A stretch of 64,000 nt of DNA. Source: Phallus indusiatus (Eukaryota; Basidiomycota; Agaricomycetes; Phallales; Phallaceae). The notes beneath the pieces are model-generated. The model ran no database searches. It had not been told where the DNA came from and was given only the letters and a program-made list of their open reading frames with translations. Every line of letters starts with the position of its first letter. Positions within the stretch are counted from its first letter, which is position 1. Position numbers and translations under genes: made by a program. Positions 10,303 to 21,922 of the stretch are shown in pieces. The stretch is from NCBI GenBank assembly GCA_027605045.1, contig JAQFWX010000040.1:62001-126000 (forward strand), given 5' to 3'.

Positions 10303-11410
10303 ATGACCATCTCACTAACACCAACATCTCGATACAAAACACTATACGATGACGAAGGCTACGTTATAATACCCAATCTCATCGATCCTTCGGAGTTTGT
10401 TTTACTAAAGGAAGCAAGCACCCGCGTAATTGAGAAGACTCGAGCTGGCAAATGGCCACACCGAAGGACCGTAGGCAAACAATTTCCGCCGTTTAATGTT
10501 GATTCACCCGATTCTTGGGGTGTACAACATGTCATGCATCCTGATCTTGAATCACCCGAGTTCGTGCAGTGGTATACTGGTGATCGATTAACAGGTGTTG
10601 TGAGAGAATTGTTGGGTTGCTCTGAGGATGATCTTCAGATGGGTATGTATACGTTCTTTATTCGGCTACTATTTCATCTTGATAAATTTGGTTTTTAAGA
10701 ACTGTTCAATATATTAATAAATCCCGAAAGTCATGACTTTGCATTGAGGTGGCATCGAGATGATGTGAGAGAAAATGCTTCCGAAGAAGAAGAGGAAGGA
10801 GCGCTGCGAAAATCACATTATGGGGTGGGTGTTAGTCTGATAACAAGATCACTCCTTAATGTCTTGCGATATAGATTCAGTGGAATACGTATGTGGTCCG
10901 AGAATATTGCGGGTCGTAATATTGATTGATACAAGTGCGCTTTATGATGACTCTTGTCTATTCGTCGTCCCGCGTTCGCACAAAAAGCCACGCTCACAAG
11001 AACAGAGAACTCATTCAAGTTCAATGGACGCCCCTCGTGACCCATTTGACATGCCAGGTGCAATACAAGTTCATCTGAAAGGTCAGTTATCCTTCAAATC
11101 TTAACACCAAAAGTGTCTGACGTAGTTGTACTATCGACTAGCCGGAGAAACGGTATTTTATAACAGCAATATCTTGCACTGTGCAACATATGATCATTAC
11201 AAGACAAGGGCGACGTTGCATGCCTGTATAGGAGATACACGGGGAGGAAACGTTCGTGCCAGGAATGTTTTGCAACATGGTTTGGAGTGGATCAGAAGCG
11301 AGCGGTTCTTTCAGACGTTACCCGATGGACGAGCAAAAGCTATGCAAAGGAGATTATTAGAGATGGAACGCGAAAATGGTTCAAATGTGGAATATTCTTT
11401 GGAAGGATGA
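10303..11410 (+). CDS. Phytanoyl-CoA dioxygenase (PhyH) family Fe(II)/2-oxoglutarate oxygenase
   Basis: Five exons, join(10303..10642,10700..10824,10875..10888,10936..11081,11142..11410), 894 nt, 297 aa. The third exon is only 14 nt and encodes the conserved IQWNT stretch. The N-terminus has the family's DDEGYVIIPNLIDPSEF. The iron-binding HxD is RWHRDD (H132, D134), and the distal His with the 2-oxoglutarate-binding Arg lie in SNILHCATYDHYKTRATLH (H221, R231). All ligands for activity are present and the length is normal. There is no peroxisomal PTS1 at the C-terminus (ends YSLEG), so a cytosolic enzyme of unknown substrate is likely; fungal members hydroxylate varied secondary metabolites. 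Confidence 0.85.
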
Positions 11411-11679
11411 ACGGATCTGAATATCTGAACAAGATTGTTTGTTTACTTCGTGAATTTAAGAAGTTCCGGTTATATCCAATTTCATCGGCGTGTTCAGCGC
11501 CCTGCTTCAGGACCTTAGCACATATGTCAAAGCAATCCTGCTAATTCAGGAGCTGATGAACATTGAAAGGCAATGTAAGTTGGACTAAGTGAATTACACT
11601 TACTGTAATTTACGTGTCCGGAACTGGAGGATGTGTCTGGAGTAAAGATACTAAATGCGTCGAAAGGTGTGGTCAAAAT
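11411..11679. other. Intergenic between convergent genes
   Basis: About 270 bp between the stop codons of convergent genes; nothing recognised. Confidence 0.4.
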
Positions 11680-12358
11680 TCACAACAACCACGCAGAAAC
11701 CAAGACTATAAAAATGGTTATACGGATAATTGTGGGATAATCCTCAGGATCTACTCCAGAAGCGGGTGAGATGACCTGGTTATCAGGAGCAAACGTCGAC
11801 GTCGGGGTTGGTGTTGTCTCTTCGTTCCCAGCTGATGACGCAGTTGAAGCGCTCAGGGACATCGAGGTTCCAACCGGAGAAGACGATTGTGAAACGTCAG
11901 ATCGCGTTGTTCCAGCAAGTGGCGATGAAGGTTGCGTCGAGATTGGTAGCGCGATGATGACGTTAGTTGACGAGGTGATTGGACTTGGTGTAAGTGTAGA
12001 AGGTGGTCCTACTATTGTCACGGTTGTATTTCCTCCACTTGGATCTTCTGGAGGGCTTCCTCCACCTCCTCCTCCAGGTGGGGGGTCAGGTGAATCGTTA
12101 GAACTGGGGCCACTGCACATAGTAGTGGTTATAGGTTCGGTGATTAGGGTTTGACTACCAGGCAGGAAATCGTCGACAACTTCAACATCCACAACGCATG
12201 TCACGGCCACGAGTAAAACGGCGCTCAACGTATCTGGTGCAAAAATTTGATTTTAAATAATTTTCACGATCGGTGAGTGTTCTTGCGTTGCTGAGAAAAT
12301 GCTCACATTGAAAATTTATGAAAAGAGAGAATATGACAGCCACTTTGCAAGGTTTCAT
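11680..12358 (-). CDS. Secreted Ser/Thr/Gly-rich protein, likely GPI-anchored (paralogue 1)
   Basis: Two exons, complement(join(11680..12233,12307..12358)), 201 aa. The first exon plus the start of the second give a signal peptide (MKPCKVAVIFSLFINF then a hydrophobic run). The body is Ser/Thr/Pro-rich with a Pro-Gly run. Near the end is STFAPDNQVISPASGVDPED, followed by a terminal hydrophobic helix ending in WLL, the layout of a GPI-attachment signal. It is a tandem paralogue of the gene at 12953-13821: same 52-nt first exon, same intron position and phase, same ETTP-x-P-STFAP motif before the tail. Function unknown; probably a cell-surface glycoprotein. Confidence 0.75.
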
Positions 12359-12952
12359 CGAGATCGAAAGAAAGCTTTCAATCGTCTGTTGATAAACCAC
12401 CAATTCCGGTAAGCTAAAATATTTGAAAACTTGTGGTCCCTAAGTGCGGAAATGTTCATGACTACATATATCAGTTTTTAAGCGGGAAAAAGAATGAATT
12501 ACATATGACTTTTCTGCTCAAGTCATTCAATCCCAATTATTACTCGAGTGACTCTAATTGTCGTTTCAGCTTAGCATCCCATATAGTCACATCAATCAAT
12601 GGGCACTATAGTTGATCGAGATAAGTTGATTAACCCAAAGTTTATTTAGACGCTGGTGCCTAGGTGAAGGACAGGAAACATGTGGAGGTCCGAGACTTCA
12701 ACGCAGATATCAAGAAGTTACATTCGCCGTCCATGTCTTGATAGGATGAGCAAATCTAAAAAATGATTATTATACTTTACTTACCATTACAGTTCATGAT
12801 GATCATGATGATCTATAGGTATTTATGTTTCAGACCCACGTCAATATGCTGATCGTGACCCATACATGTGGCTGTAATACCACAATAATATGATATCAAC
12901 GGCAAACCATTTCAATATGAATATGAAAGAATGTAGAAGGACAGAGGTCCGT
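12359..12952. other. Intergenic between tandem paralogues
   Basis: About 590 bp, promoter of paralogue 1 and 3' region of paralogue 2. A short ATGATCATGATGATC-type repeat lies near 12793-12815. No other feature. Confidence 0.4.
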
Positions 12953-13821
12953 TTAGATGTCACAATAACCGATCAAACACCCAGAAACCAAGACTATCAA
13001 AATAAACATATAGGAGAATGTGAAACCATTACCAGAATCCGCTCCAGAAACTGGTGAGATGCCCTGATCACCAGGAGCAAACGTCGACATCGGAGCTGGC
13101 GTAGTCTCCCTCGGGCCGCTTCCAGTCGATGATGCGACCGAAGTGCTTGAACCGGATGTTACTTTGGAATTTTGGTTTATCAATGGCATTGAGCCTCCAG
13201 CTTGAGGAGGAAGAGATTGTGAATTGCCAAATTGCGCTGGCTCCGCAATCGATGATATGGGCTGTGTAAAGACTGGTGGTGCGGGGTCGACGCTAGTTGA
13301 GGTGGGTGTTGATGTAAAAACGGACGGTAATGGTACTGCGTTTGCGTTTGCGTTTGCGTTTGCGTTCCCTCCATTCCCTTCATTCCCACCTTCTACACTT
13401 CCTGAATTTGTGTTTCCTCCACTTCCTCCTACCAGGGAAATTGAATTCCCAGATCCTGACACTTCTCCTCCTGTTACGTCCCCTCCATTTGCATTTCCTG
13501 AGGATCCTCCTTCTGCGCTCCCTCCACTCCCTCCGTTTCCCCCATTTCCTACCCCCGAGGGATTAGATACCGGGTCGGGTTGAGTGCTAGGAACAGGAGC
13601 ACACTGAATTGAAGTAATGGTCTGAGTAACTGGAAAACCGCCCAAGTTTGAGGTGATAGTTTCGACATCCTGACTGCAGAATGTCACCGCCAAAACGACA
13701 CAAAAGATGTCTGTCACAAAGGTTCGATTTTTTATGTTGATGAGAGCGTTTGAAAGGCATCAAACTCACTTTTATAATTTATGAAAAGAGTGAATATAGC
13801 AGTCGCTTTGCAAAACCTCAT
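12953..13821 (-). CDS. Secreted Gly/Asn/Ser-rich protein, likely GPI-anchored (paralogue 2)
   Basis: Two exons, complement(join(12953..13710,13770..13821)), 269 aa. Signal peptide MRFCKATAIFTLFINYK plus the hydrophobic start of exon 2. The middle is built of GG-N and SGG repeats and contains an ANANANANA run encoded by a perfect hexanucleotide repeat at about 13336-13366. The C-terminal ETTPAPMSTFAPGDQ, then SGADSGNG and a hydrophobic tail match paralogue 1 and a GPI-type signal, although the protein ends with a few polar residues (GYCDI) after the helix, which is not ideal for GPI addition. Probably a wall or membrane glycoprotein. Likely length variable because of the repeats. Confidence 0.75.
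13336..13366. repeat. Hexanucleotide microsatellite in coding sequence
   Basis: About five perfect tandem copies of GCGTTT (plus strand), translated as alternating Ala-Asn in the minus-strand gene. In-frame unit, so copy-number change would not break the frame. Confidence 0.85.
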
Positions 13822-14599
13822 CGAAAGGAACTTTCAAGTGAGTCGTTGATAGTTTAGTCAATCACAACTTGAAGTGAGTTGAATTACTACATGGGATCTA
13901 AGGTGCCCATGGTCATGACTACCAGCATCAGTTTACAGCAAGTTGACAACTCGACTTATTTGATTGTCGCTTACCCTATGATTGGGATGAGATTTTGCAG
14001 ACCGAGTTGTTATCGCTGGAACAGAAGGGCCTGAGGCTTCTCTGTCAAAATCGGCTTTAACGTCGTCCTGGATTGTACGCCAGCTCGTGAATCACATTTC
14101 CGTTCAATGTTCTCTTAGCCGTGCTCTCCGGACTGCCAGTACGACGCAAAATGCGTCGAAGTAACATCTTTATATATGATAGAGAAATACAAGTTGTTTG
14201 TGTGAATATTCCCCAGGATGAGCTTGAGAACACCGTTTGAGTGAAATTGTACCAACAGCGACAAACTCCAATCACGAAAAAAAAAGTTTGAAACAAGTGC
14301 AAAGCAGACTCGATGTCAACAGCCGTCTGACAGGATGAATTCGCCCGCAACCCAGATGCGCCCTCAAAACCGTCCAATTTCTTTGTTCATAATAAAAAAG
14401 CGAGACTTGAGTACAAGGAGATACGTAATAAATGCCATGATCTGCGTTGCCGCCCTGCTCTTGACAAGAAAAGAGGCTGCCAGTGAAGTTGTTTTTCCTT
14501 TCGCGCTGTTCAAAAAATTGGAGCGCTCACCGGCATTTGCCGTGCCGACGGTGACACGCATTCTCCCGCTGCCAGTGCGTGGAGACACTCCATGCATCC
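13822..14599. other. Divergent intergenic region
   Basis: About 780 bp between the divergent paralogue-2 gene and tafazzin. Open frames at 14057-14377 (-) and 14335-14691 (+) show no family resemblance and are not supported. Confidence 0.4.
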
Positions 14600-15768
14600 A
14601 TGCACAAAAAGTCATTCATATCTGCGCTAACACTCGGCACTATCGGATTAGCCTCAAAAGCGTTTTTGAAGTTCGGTTGCGCCGATGTTAAAGTGGTCGG
14701 ACTTCAGCTGCTGCTCAATGAGATTGAAAAGAGTCGGACAAGCACAGGTAAAGGATTCATAACCGGTGAAGTTTTTTGTTTTAATCTTCATTTGACGAAT
14801 TGATCATTTAATGTTCTGGCAGTTTCTAATCATATATCTGTGTTAGAATCCCAATTCATCCTCGAGTCTTACAGGACGAACTAACAGCAGTCGAATTAGC
14901 ATGGACGAACCTCTCATGTGGGGTATCTTACCAACTTCCCACTTTTTTCGTGCTAGACCTTTAAGATGGTCTTTGGGAGCTTCTGATATTTGTTTTACAA
15001 ATCCGTGCGTCAACTTTCATGTTTACTAGATGACCGGAGTTGTCAAATCTGACACAGCGCCATCCGGCAAGAAAAGTTTCTTTTCTGAATTCTTTCGTCA
15101 AGGACAAGTACTAGAAACCGTTAGAGGGGCAGGTATCTATCAATCTTCCATAGATCGCTCAATCGAGCTCATTAATGCCGGAGAGTGGGTTAGTGCTTTC
15201 GTTGTCTGGTTTTTGCCGCGCTTTTACTAAATGACGATTTTGGGCTCTAGATACATGTCTTTCCGGAAGGTAGAACTGTCCAGCCACCGCATTCAAATTT
15301 GCAACGTCTTAAATGGGGAATGTCAGTTGCTTGATATATTATGCCACTCATGAAATGACATCTCCCATTTTCCTTAGCGGTAGAATGCTAATGGAAACCA
15401 AAGACGTTCCAGCAATACTCCCGATATGGTTGACCGGTATGCCCTTTGCCTCAGTGGTTACTTGCCGAAAATTATCGTTTCCTTTCATAGGATTTGACCA
15501 AGTAATGGACCAAAATCGTTCTTTTCCCCAATTTCTTCCCCGTCCGGGCAAACGGCTCGGCGTTACCATCACCCACTCTGAAGAACTCCAAACACGAATT
15601 TCGCAGATATTGGCAAAAAGGGACTCCCAACGACTTCACAATCCCGTCGAGACGGATATTATACGTTCAGAATTGACTGCTGCTATAAGAGAAGCGTTAG
15701 TGGCTTTAGGAACCAAAGTTTCTGGTGAGGTTGCAGAGCAACAACTGAAGAAGGGCAAAGAAGTTTAA
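14600..15768 (+). CDS. TAZ1: Tafazzin, monolysocardiolipin acyltransferase
   Basis: Seven exons, join(14600..14747,14823..14841,14900..15004,15077..15188,15251..15321,15378..15436,15491..15768), 792 nt, 263 aa. Tafazzin remodels cardiolipin by acyl transfer on mitochondrial membranes. The acyltransferase HX4D motif is SNHISVMDEPLMWG (H53, D58), followed by FFRARPLRWSLGA, then QGQVLETVRGAGIYQ, the motif FPEGR (132-136) with LKWGIGRML, and WLTGFDQVM before the Pro-rich FLPRPGK. These are the landmarks of fungal tafazzins in the right order. Two choices depend on family fit: the intron ending at 15076 (the first plausible acceptor at 15029 would break the frame) and the 58-nt intron before 15491. 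The second exon is only 19 nt. The N-terminus has a hydrophobic segment (about 7-22) that would insert in the outer leaflet. Confidence 0.87.
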
Positions 15769-16444
15769 TTGGCTTCCTTAAAAATTGATGAGTAATTGAA
15801 ATGTTTACTTTTAAATATATTACCCAACTTTAGAGTATTAATATACCTTAATAATCCCATGACAATAGGGGGTTGAGCCCCTGTCACATAGCTGTGTTGT
15901 TCTATCTAATCAGGAGGCTAAAAGATTAGTGATGAACGAAATCTTATCGATTTCTCTAGAGCACTAGATTCGCCGGATACCATACGAAGTTCCTATGAGC
16001 TTCGCCGGTGCACTGCGATATGAACCGGTATCATGCCATGGCTGGTAAACAACATTTGCCACTTGTGCGAGTAAATTCCGTAGCGCATCTACAAATAAGA
16101 TCAAACTTCTACTACAACATCTGCACTTTAAACTCTAACCACTCCGGAACTGACAAGCTCCAATAAACTCAATTGGTGCATGGCGCCATGCACGGCGGTG
16201 TCTGGGCGCCGGCAGGCTGCAGTGCGCCTTTGGCCATGGACTATTAGCGTCTCCAACATACCCTTACAGTGCCCATTGTCAAAATACACCACACAGCAAA
16301 ATGCCCAGCAATCTTATTGGATAAGATGCCGAGATTTATCTGGCGCGTTGAATCACAATGCCAAGCATTGAAAAAAAGGAGTAGAATAAATACTAGGGCC
16401 GCGCAAGTCTTTAAGTCAGGACTCAGATTTTGCCCTCACTCATA
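15769..16444. other. Intergenic; contains promoter 1 of the duplicated transporter block
   Basis: About 675 bp. The part from about 16160 onward resembles the sequence upstream of the second transporter copy (19350-19619): both hold ATTGTCAAAA followed by TACACCAC, then CTCATTGGA-like and GATGCC-like words in the same order, and a short AT-rich stretch before the leader. Confidence 0.5.
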
Positions 16445-18753
16445 ATGACCTCACTTCCTACGCACGTAACGCCAATTAATGATGTATCAGATTATAAGCG
16501 TACAGTACCTTTCTTATAATTCATGCTGTATTGCTCTGTGACGTCGTCTGTAGCTCGCCTTTCGCAGCTCAGCTCCGAGTCAACCGCTCCGAGTCAGACA
16601 TGCCCTGACAGAGGCGAGGAACAGTGGCAGGAGCTTGAACGCGGTCGCCATCTTCTCGACCAACGTCATTTGGCCCGAGTAAAATTTTGGGAAAGATTCA
16701 CAGGAGAAAATCGGAAAAATATTCCTGGTGTATGGATGAGCTTCAAAGCGACCGTATTCTCATCCTGTTTGTCGTTCTGAACATCACTTATATTGATATT
16801 ATTAATGAGCGTGTCATTATTAAACGATTAGGGTTAAATGTTTTCCTCGTACTAATTCCAATCGCTTGGGTCTCGCATTTCATGGATTCATGGAACAAAG
16901 ATGCCACATTTGCACGTGAGTGCCGTTTTCTTACTTTAAAACAAAATAGCCTTACGGACAATTGTGCTCTAATTATACGATTTAGTCTGTTTCTTGGCGA
17001 TGATTCCTCTAATTGGCCTATTTGAATTTGGAGGAGAACAAATGGCAATATATTGCGGAAAGGTGATTCAAATTCCGTATTCATTGCCGTTGATATCAAG
17101 CTGACAATTTGAAAAGGTAGTTGGTGATTTAATTATTGTGACACTCAACAAGTGAGATCAACGTGAAATTGACTTGTCATTCAAAATACTCATCATTACG
17201 CAAAAGCGCTGTCGAAGCGGCTTTAGCTATAATTTTATTAACCAAATGCGAGTACGTCGCGGAGATTGATGTTTTCCGGACTTTATTCTCAAATTTAATG
17301 CAATCTAGATTAAAGCTTCTTCAATCCACAGTTTCAGGCACATGCCACCCCTAACTATTCGCGTCGACGCACCTGACAATTTTTTTATAGGAGTTATTCT
17401 TTTACACCTACTCCTTATCCCTGGCGTATCGTTCCTGGCTGGCGGTGCTGAAATTGTACAGCAAAGCCTAGATCCCCATGCAACACAGCTCAATCAGTCT
17501 CTTCTTACTATAGGGCGAGTCACAATAACGCAGTTGCTTCTTATAAGTTTATATAGGAATAACCATCTCTCATAGAATCCTCACTCTCCTTGTTCCGACG
17601 GCTCTTTTCGCAGCACTAGACCCCGGCGTCGGTTCTCCCGATGAAACCATATTCCTCAATGATAAGTTTAGGGGCGACATTTTGCGCTTCAGCCGCGGTC
17701 TGGCTGTTTTACTCCTGATCATGTAAGCTCAATTCAATCTTTCACCTTGATTATGCCAGATATTAGTACAACTTGACTGCCCATAGTTACGCTGCCTCGA
17801 GAGTCTTTCTTTTAGATCCGCCTGGTAAAGGAAATGCTCTATCAATAGATGCAGATTCGGACGCGCCAACTGAGTTGCAAGAACTAGAGAGCGAGCTGGC
17901 TCACGAAACTCCCTTGGTAAATCCTTGGTTTTGTGTGACGTTCCTTATTATCACGGTTGCCGTAATGTCCGCGACTGCTGAATTCGTAGGATGATTTATT
18001 CGTACATGCACTTGATGCGTTTTTCTAATTTTTTTCTTTTCACACAGCTCGTGGATAGTATTGATTTCGTCCAAGAGAATAGCCACATTACGAAAGAGTA
18101 CGTTCTTCCAAGTTATCTTTGACATCTTTTTCTGACAGACGAGATCTACTGTATCAGATGGTTCGGTGTAGTTCTGTTACCTCTGGTTTCATTCAGCGGA
18201 GATGGAGTCGTAGCCATAATATTTTTCTTGAAGAAGGCGTTATTATTTAAACCCGAAAGACCAACCAGTTTGGCTAAGGCCGAGGCCATTGATATGAGCA
18301 TCCAATTCACATTATTTTGGCTTCCTGTTTTGGTTCTTTTAGGCTGGTGGATTGATAAACCATTTCACCTCTTGTTCGGTATGTCTAAGTTGTCCCTCAG
18401 TGTATGACCTTGTTCTACATGTTTTCTTAGACCTTTACGAAGTCGCACTTTTAGTTGGAGCTTGCTTCCTTGTGAATTCCGTGACTGCAGATTCGAAGAC
18501 AAATTGGGCCGGTGAGTAATGTCCTCATAATGAGCTTATGGTATAGTTCTGGAGTTCCATTTAGAGGGTCTTATTCTGTTGTCTTTCTATATTATGATTG
18601 TAAGTTGGTATTTCTCATTTTTGGTTTGGATAACCACGAAGCGTTTTGGTGCAGGCATTGGTTACGTGGTATTATGATGGACAACCGCAACTCAGACAAT
18701 TGTTGCAATGTGAATCGGTCGCGGCAGTTCTTAATGGCGGGACACTTGAATGA
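16445..18753 (+). CDS. CAX-type Ca2+/cation exchanger, tandem copy 1
   Basis: Fifteen exons, join(16445..16499,16554..16766,16832..16915,16986..17062,17117..17151,17207..17251,17309..17337,17391..17514,17576..17722,17787..17985,18048..18097,18158..18378,18431..18511,18565..18599,18655..18753), 497 aa. A polytopic membrane protein of the calcium/cation exchanger superfamily, expected in the vacuolar or another endomembrane. First repeat: FEFGGEQMAIYCGK, then TLNNAVEAALAIILLTKCE (the c-1 NxVE exchanger motif, about residue 155) and LHLLLIPGVSFLAGG. Second repeat: LVDSID, then WFGVILLPLVSFSGDG, where canonical CAX has a GNAAEH-like c-2 motif. Two introns (starting 17338 and 17515) begin with GC instead of GT. 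Copy 2 has GT at both. The order and phase of all exons match copy 2. Confidence 0.82.
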
Positions 18754-19619
18754 ATGTGATTGTAAAGATCACACTGGGTCCTTGCAAGCGAAAGCTCGAC
18801 TAGTGGGGCAGTATTTATTCAAAGCCTGTTTTGCTTGACAGGTTATGCAGTGCATGTATTTATCTACTTAATATATAAGCATTTAGTTCACTAGATTTAT
18901 TTCCGATGCACAGGAGGAAATGTTTGGGATTCGAAATTGAATTAGAGTTTGCCCCATGCATCTGTTTTGAGCGGAGCTATTATGCTCTATGGATAAAGTC
19001 TTGGATTGTCTCTTGGAATGTGGGAGGGCAGCGGGTGTTGGGTAATACCTACTGCAAAGTGTGAACACATGCATATGAATCCTGCCTTTCATGTCAAACC
19101 AACGTCTCCAAAATGTCTCTTCTGGGCGTCTTGGTCTGGAAGATCCTTAAGCTGATTGGCTGATTGGCTGATTGAGTTTGTAACATGACTGCATACTCCA
19201 CTTCAGTTCTTCCATATTCGACGTAATGCATTCCACAGTTACTCTATTTCTATTAAAATGTCTACAAATGTCTGCACTTCAAAATTTGATAAGATTTAAC
19301 TAGTGCGTTATCAAATTCTGAAATTCTTGAATATACATTCTCGAACTAGCGGCGCCACCGGAGTGTGACGGCGCTCGGAACATGAATCTGAGCTTTGATT
19401 GGTGCCTTGCGCTACCACTGGCGTCTTCATGCCCTTAACAGCACGAATTGTCAAAAGGTACACCACTTTTAACGTAGACATCCAGCGATCTCATTGGACG
19501 ATGCTATACCGCCAAGATTCGTCACCAAGATGCCAAGCGTACTTAAGGAAAAGGAGTGAATTTAAATAATAGGCGTCAGTTCCTTGGACGTGGCCACTTG
19601 CCCTCGTAGTTTGCCCCCA
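18754..19619. other. Intergenic; 3' region of copy 1 and promoter 2
   Basis: About 865 bp between the tandem transporter genes. The last 270 bp repeat the motif order of the first copy's promoter (ATTGTCAAAA...TACACCAC at 19447-19466). A short triple GCTGATTG repeat is at about 19153-19175. Confidence 0.5.
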
Positions 19620-21922
19620 ATGGCCTCACTTCCAACACATGCAAAGGACATCGACGAGGTAGCTCATGACAAAGGTGCAGTAGTCTTATTTATGAACAGT
19701 GTAGTATCGTTTCTGACGCTGTCTGTAGCTCATCATTCTCATCGCGACTCCCCGTCAACTACTCATACTACACATCGTGAGGGCAGTGCCGACGAGCATC
19801 AGCGGCATGAAACTGGACATCACCACCATTTCTTTGAACAACATCCCATTCCTCAAAAATTTTGGGAAAGATTTAGAGGAGAAAATCGGGAAAACATACC
19901 TGGTGCATGGAAGAGCTTCAAAGTGACCCTGCTCTCATCCTGTTCGTTTCAAGCTTACGCCCATTTGTTCTACTGACATTATATTGATGGGCGTATCATA
20001 ATTGCGGCTTAGGGTTGAATATCTTGCTTCTGGTCATTCCGATTGCTTGGGTCTCGCATTTCATGGATTCATGGAACAAAGACATTACATTTGCACGTGA
20101 GCACCGTTTCCTTAACCTATAACCAAGATGCCTTTACGATAGATTCGTGCTTTGATCATATTTAATCACTCTAGTCTGTTTCGTTTCGATGATACCTTTA
20201 GAAGGCCTTTTTGAATTTGGCGGAGAACAGATGGCTTTATATTGTGGGAAGGTAATGTTGACGCTATATTTATTGCACTAGTATGAACCTAATATTTGCG
20301 AAGACAATTGGTGATTTAATCATTATTACGCTAAACAAGTGAGATATTGGCGTTTACCTTTAGTTCAAATCTTATTGAATCGTTGTTTAGCTCCGTCGAA
20401 GCAACCCTTGCTATTATTTTATTAACCAAATGCGAGTACGTGGCAAAGGATAATTGACTCTTGATCTCAACAGCTAGAACTCAACGTAACCTAGATTAAA
20501 GCTCCTACAATCAACAATTTCAGGTACATGCTTTCACAATTATTTCTTGGGCGTCTCTAACAGTGTTTTACAGGAGTCATTGTTTTGCATCTACTCCTTA
20601 TTCCAGGGGTATCGTTCCTAGCTGGCGGTGCTCAAATTATACAACAACGCCTAGATCCTCACACAACTCAGCTAAACCATTCTCTTCTTACCATCGGGTA
20701 CGTCATAATAACACTCGTTGAGCGCGTTAGACATGTTTCAATAATACGCCTTGCATAGAATATTTGCTCTTCTTCTACCGACGGCCCTGTTCGCAGCACT
20801 AGACCCCGGCGCCGGCTCTCCGGGCGAACTCACATTCCTCACCGATAAACTAAGAGACGACTTCTTGCGCTTCAGCCGCGGCCTAGCCGTTTTGCTCTTG
20901 ATCATGTAAGTACGCGAACTACTACCTCGAATGTGCTGAATATTTTAATGAAACTACACATAGTTACACTTGCTCGAGATTCTTCATTTTGAATCCACCT
21001 GGTAAAGGAAATGCTCTATCAGTAGATATGGACGCGGACGCGCCGCCTGCACTGCGATTGGTTGAGCACAAGCTCGCTCACGAGATTCCCTTGGTAAATC
21101 CTTGGTTTTGTGTAACGTTTCTTATTATCACCGTTGCTATTATGGCTACAACAGCCGAATTTGTATGATTGCTCGTATATTCACCGCACGCCTTTCTCTG
21201 ACATTTTTCTCTTCACGCAGCTCGTGGACAGTATTAACTCCGTTCAAGAGAACAGTCACATCACGAAAGAGTACGTCCTTCCAATTATTTTTAGCTTCAT
21301 TTCTCTAGCTGACGAGGTCTATATCAGATGGTTCGGTGTAATCCTATTACCTCTGGTATCGTTCAGCGGGGACGGGGTCGTAGCCATAATATTTTTCTTG
21401 AGAGCCGCGTTATCACGCGAAAAACCTGAAACGCCAACTCACTTGGCCAGATCCGAAGCGATAGACATGAGCATCCAGTTTATATTATTCTGGCTTCCTT
21501 TTTTGGTTCTTTTAGGCTGGTGGATTGGTAAACCACTTCACCTCCTGTTCGGTATGTCTTTATCCCCCAATGTATGACTTTTTTTTTACATGTTTTTTAG
21601 ATCTGTACGAAGTCGCACTTTTAGTTGGTGCATGCTTCCTTGTGAATTCTGTGACTGCAGATTCGAAAACAAATTGGGCCGGTGAGTGAAGTTTTCCATT
21701 ACTAAGTTATGGTATAGTCTCAAAATCCATTTAGAGGGTTTTATTTTGTTGTCTTTCTACATTATGATTGTAAGTTGTAATCCACCTTTCAATACAAACA
21801 CTTACGAATCGTCCCCGGTGCAGGCATTGGTTACGTGGTATTATGATGGACAAGTGCAGCTAAGGCAACTGTTGCAGTGTGAATCGGTCGCAGCGGCTCT
21901 TCAAGGCGGAGGACTGAAATGA
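19620..21922 (+). CDS. CAX-type Ca2+/cation exchanger, tandem copy 2 with His-rich N-terminus
   Basis: Fifteen exons, join(19620..19674,19729..19941,20013..20096,20175..20251,20304..20338,20391..20435,20495..20523,20574..20697,20759..20905,20964..21162,21221..21270,21328..21551,21601..21681,21735..21769,21824..21922), 498 aa. Exon lengths equal those of copy 1 except exon 12 (three nt longer). Same exchanger motifs: FEFGGEQMALYCGK, TLNNSVEATLAIILLTKCE and VILLPLVSFSGDGVVAI. The soluble N-terminus differs: here it is packed with His (HHSHRDS, HRHETGHHHH region), which is absent in copy 1 and could bind metal ions. All introns are GT-AG. The pair arose by a tandem duplication of about 3.2 kb that included the promoter. 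Ion specificity is inferred from family only. Confidence 0.82.

Noticed and set aside
10013..10306. Open frame between the TFIIIC and PhyH genes
   Set aside because: Overlaps the last TFIIIC exon and the PhyH start; no recognisable protein features.
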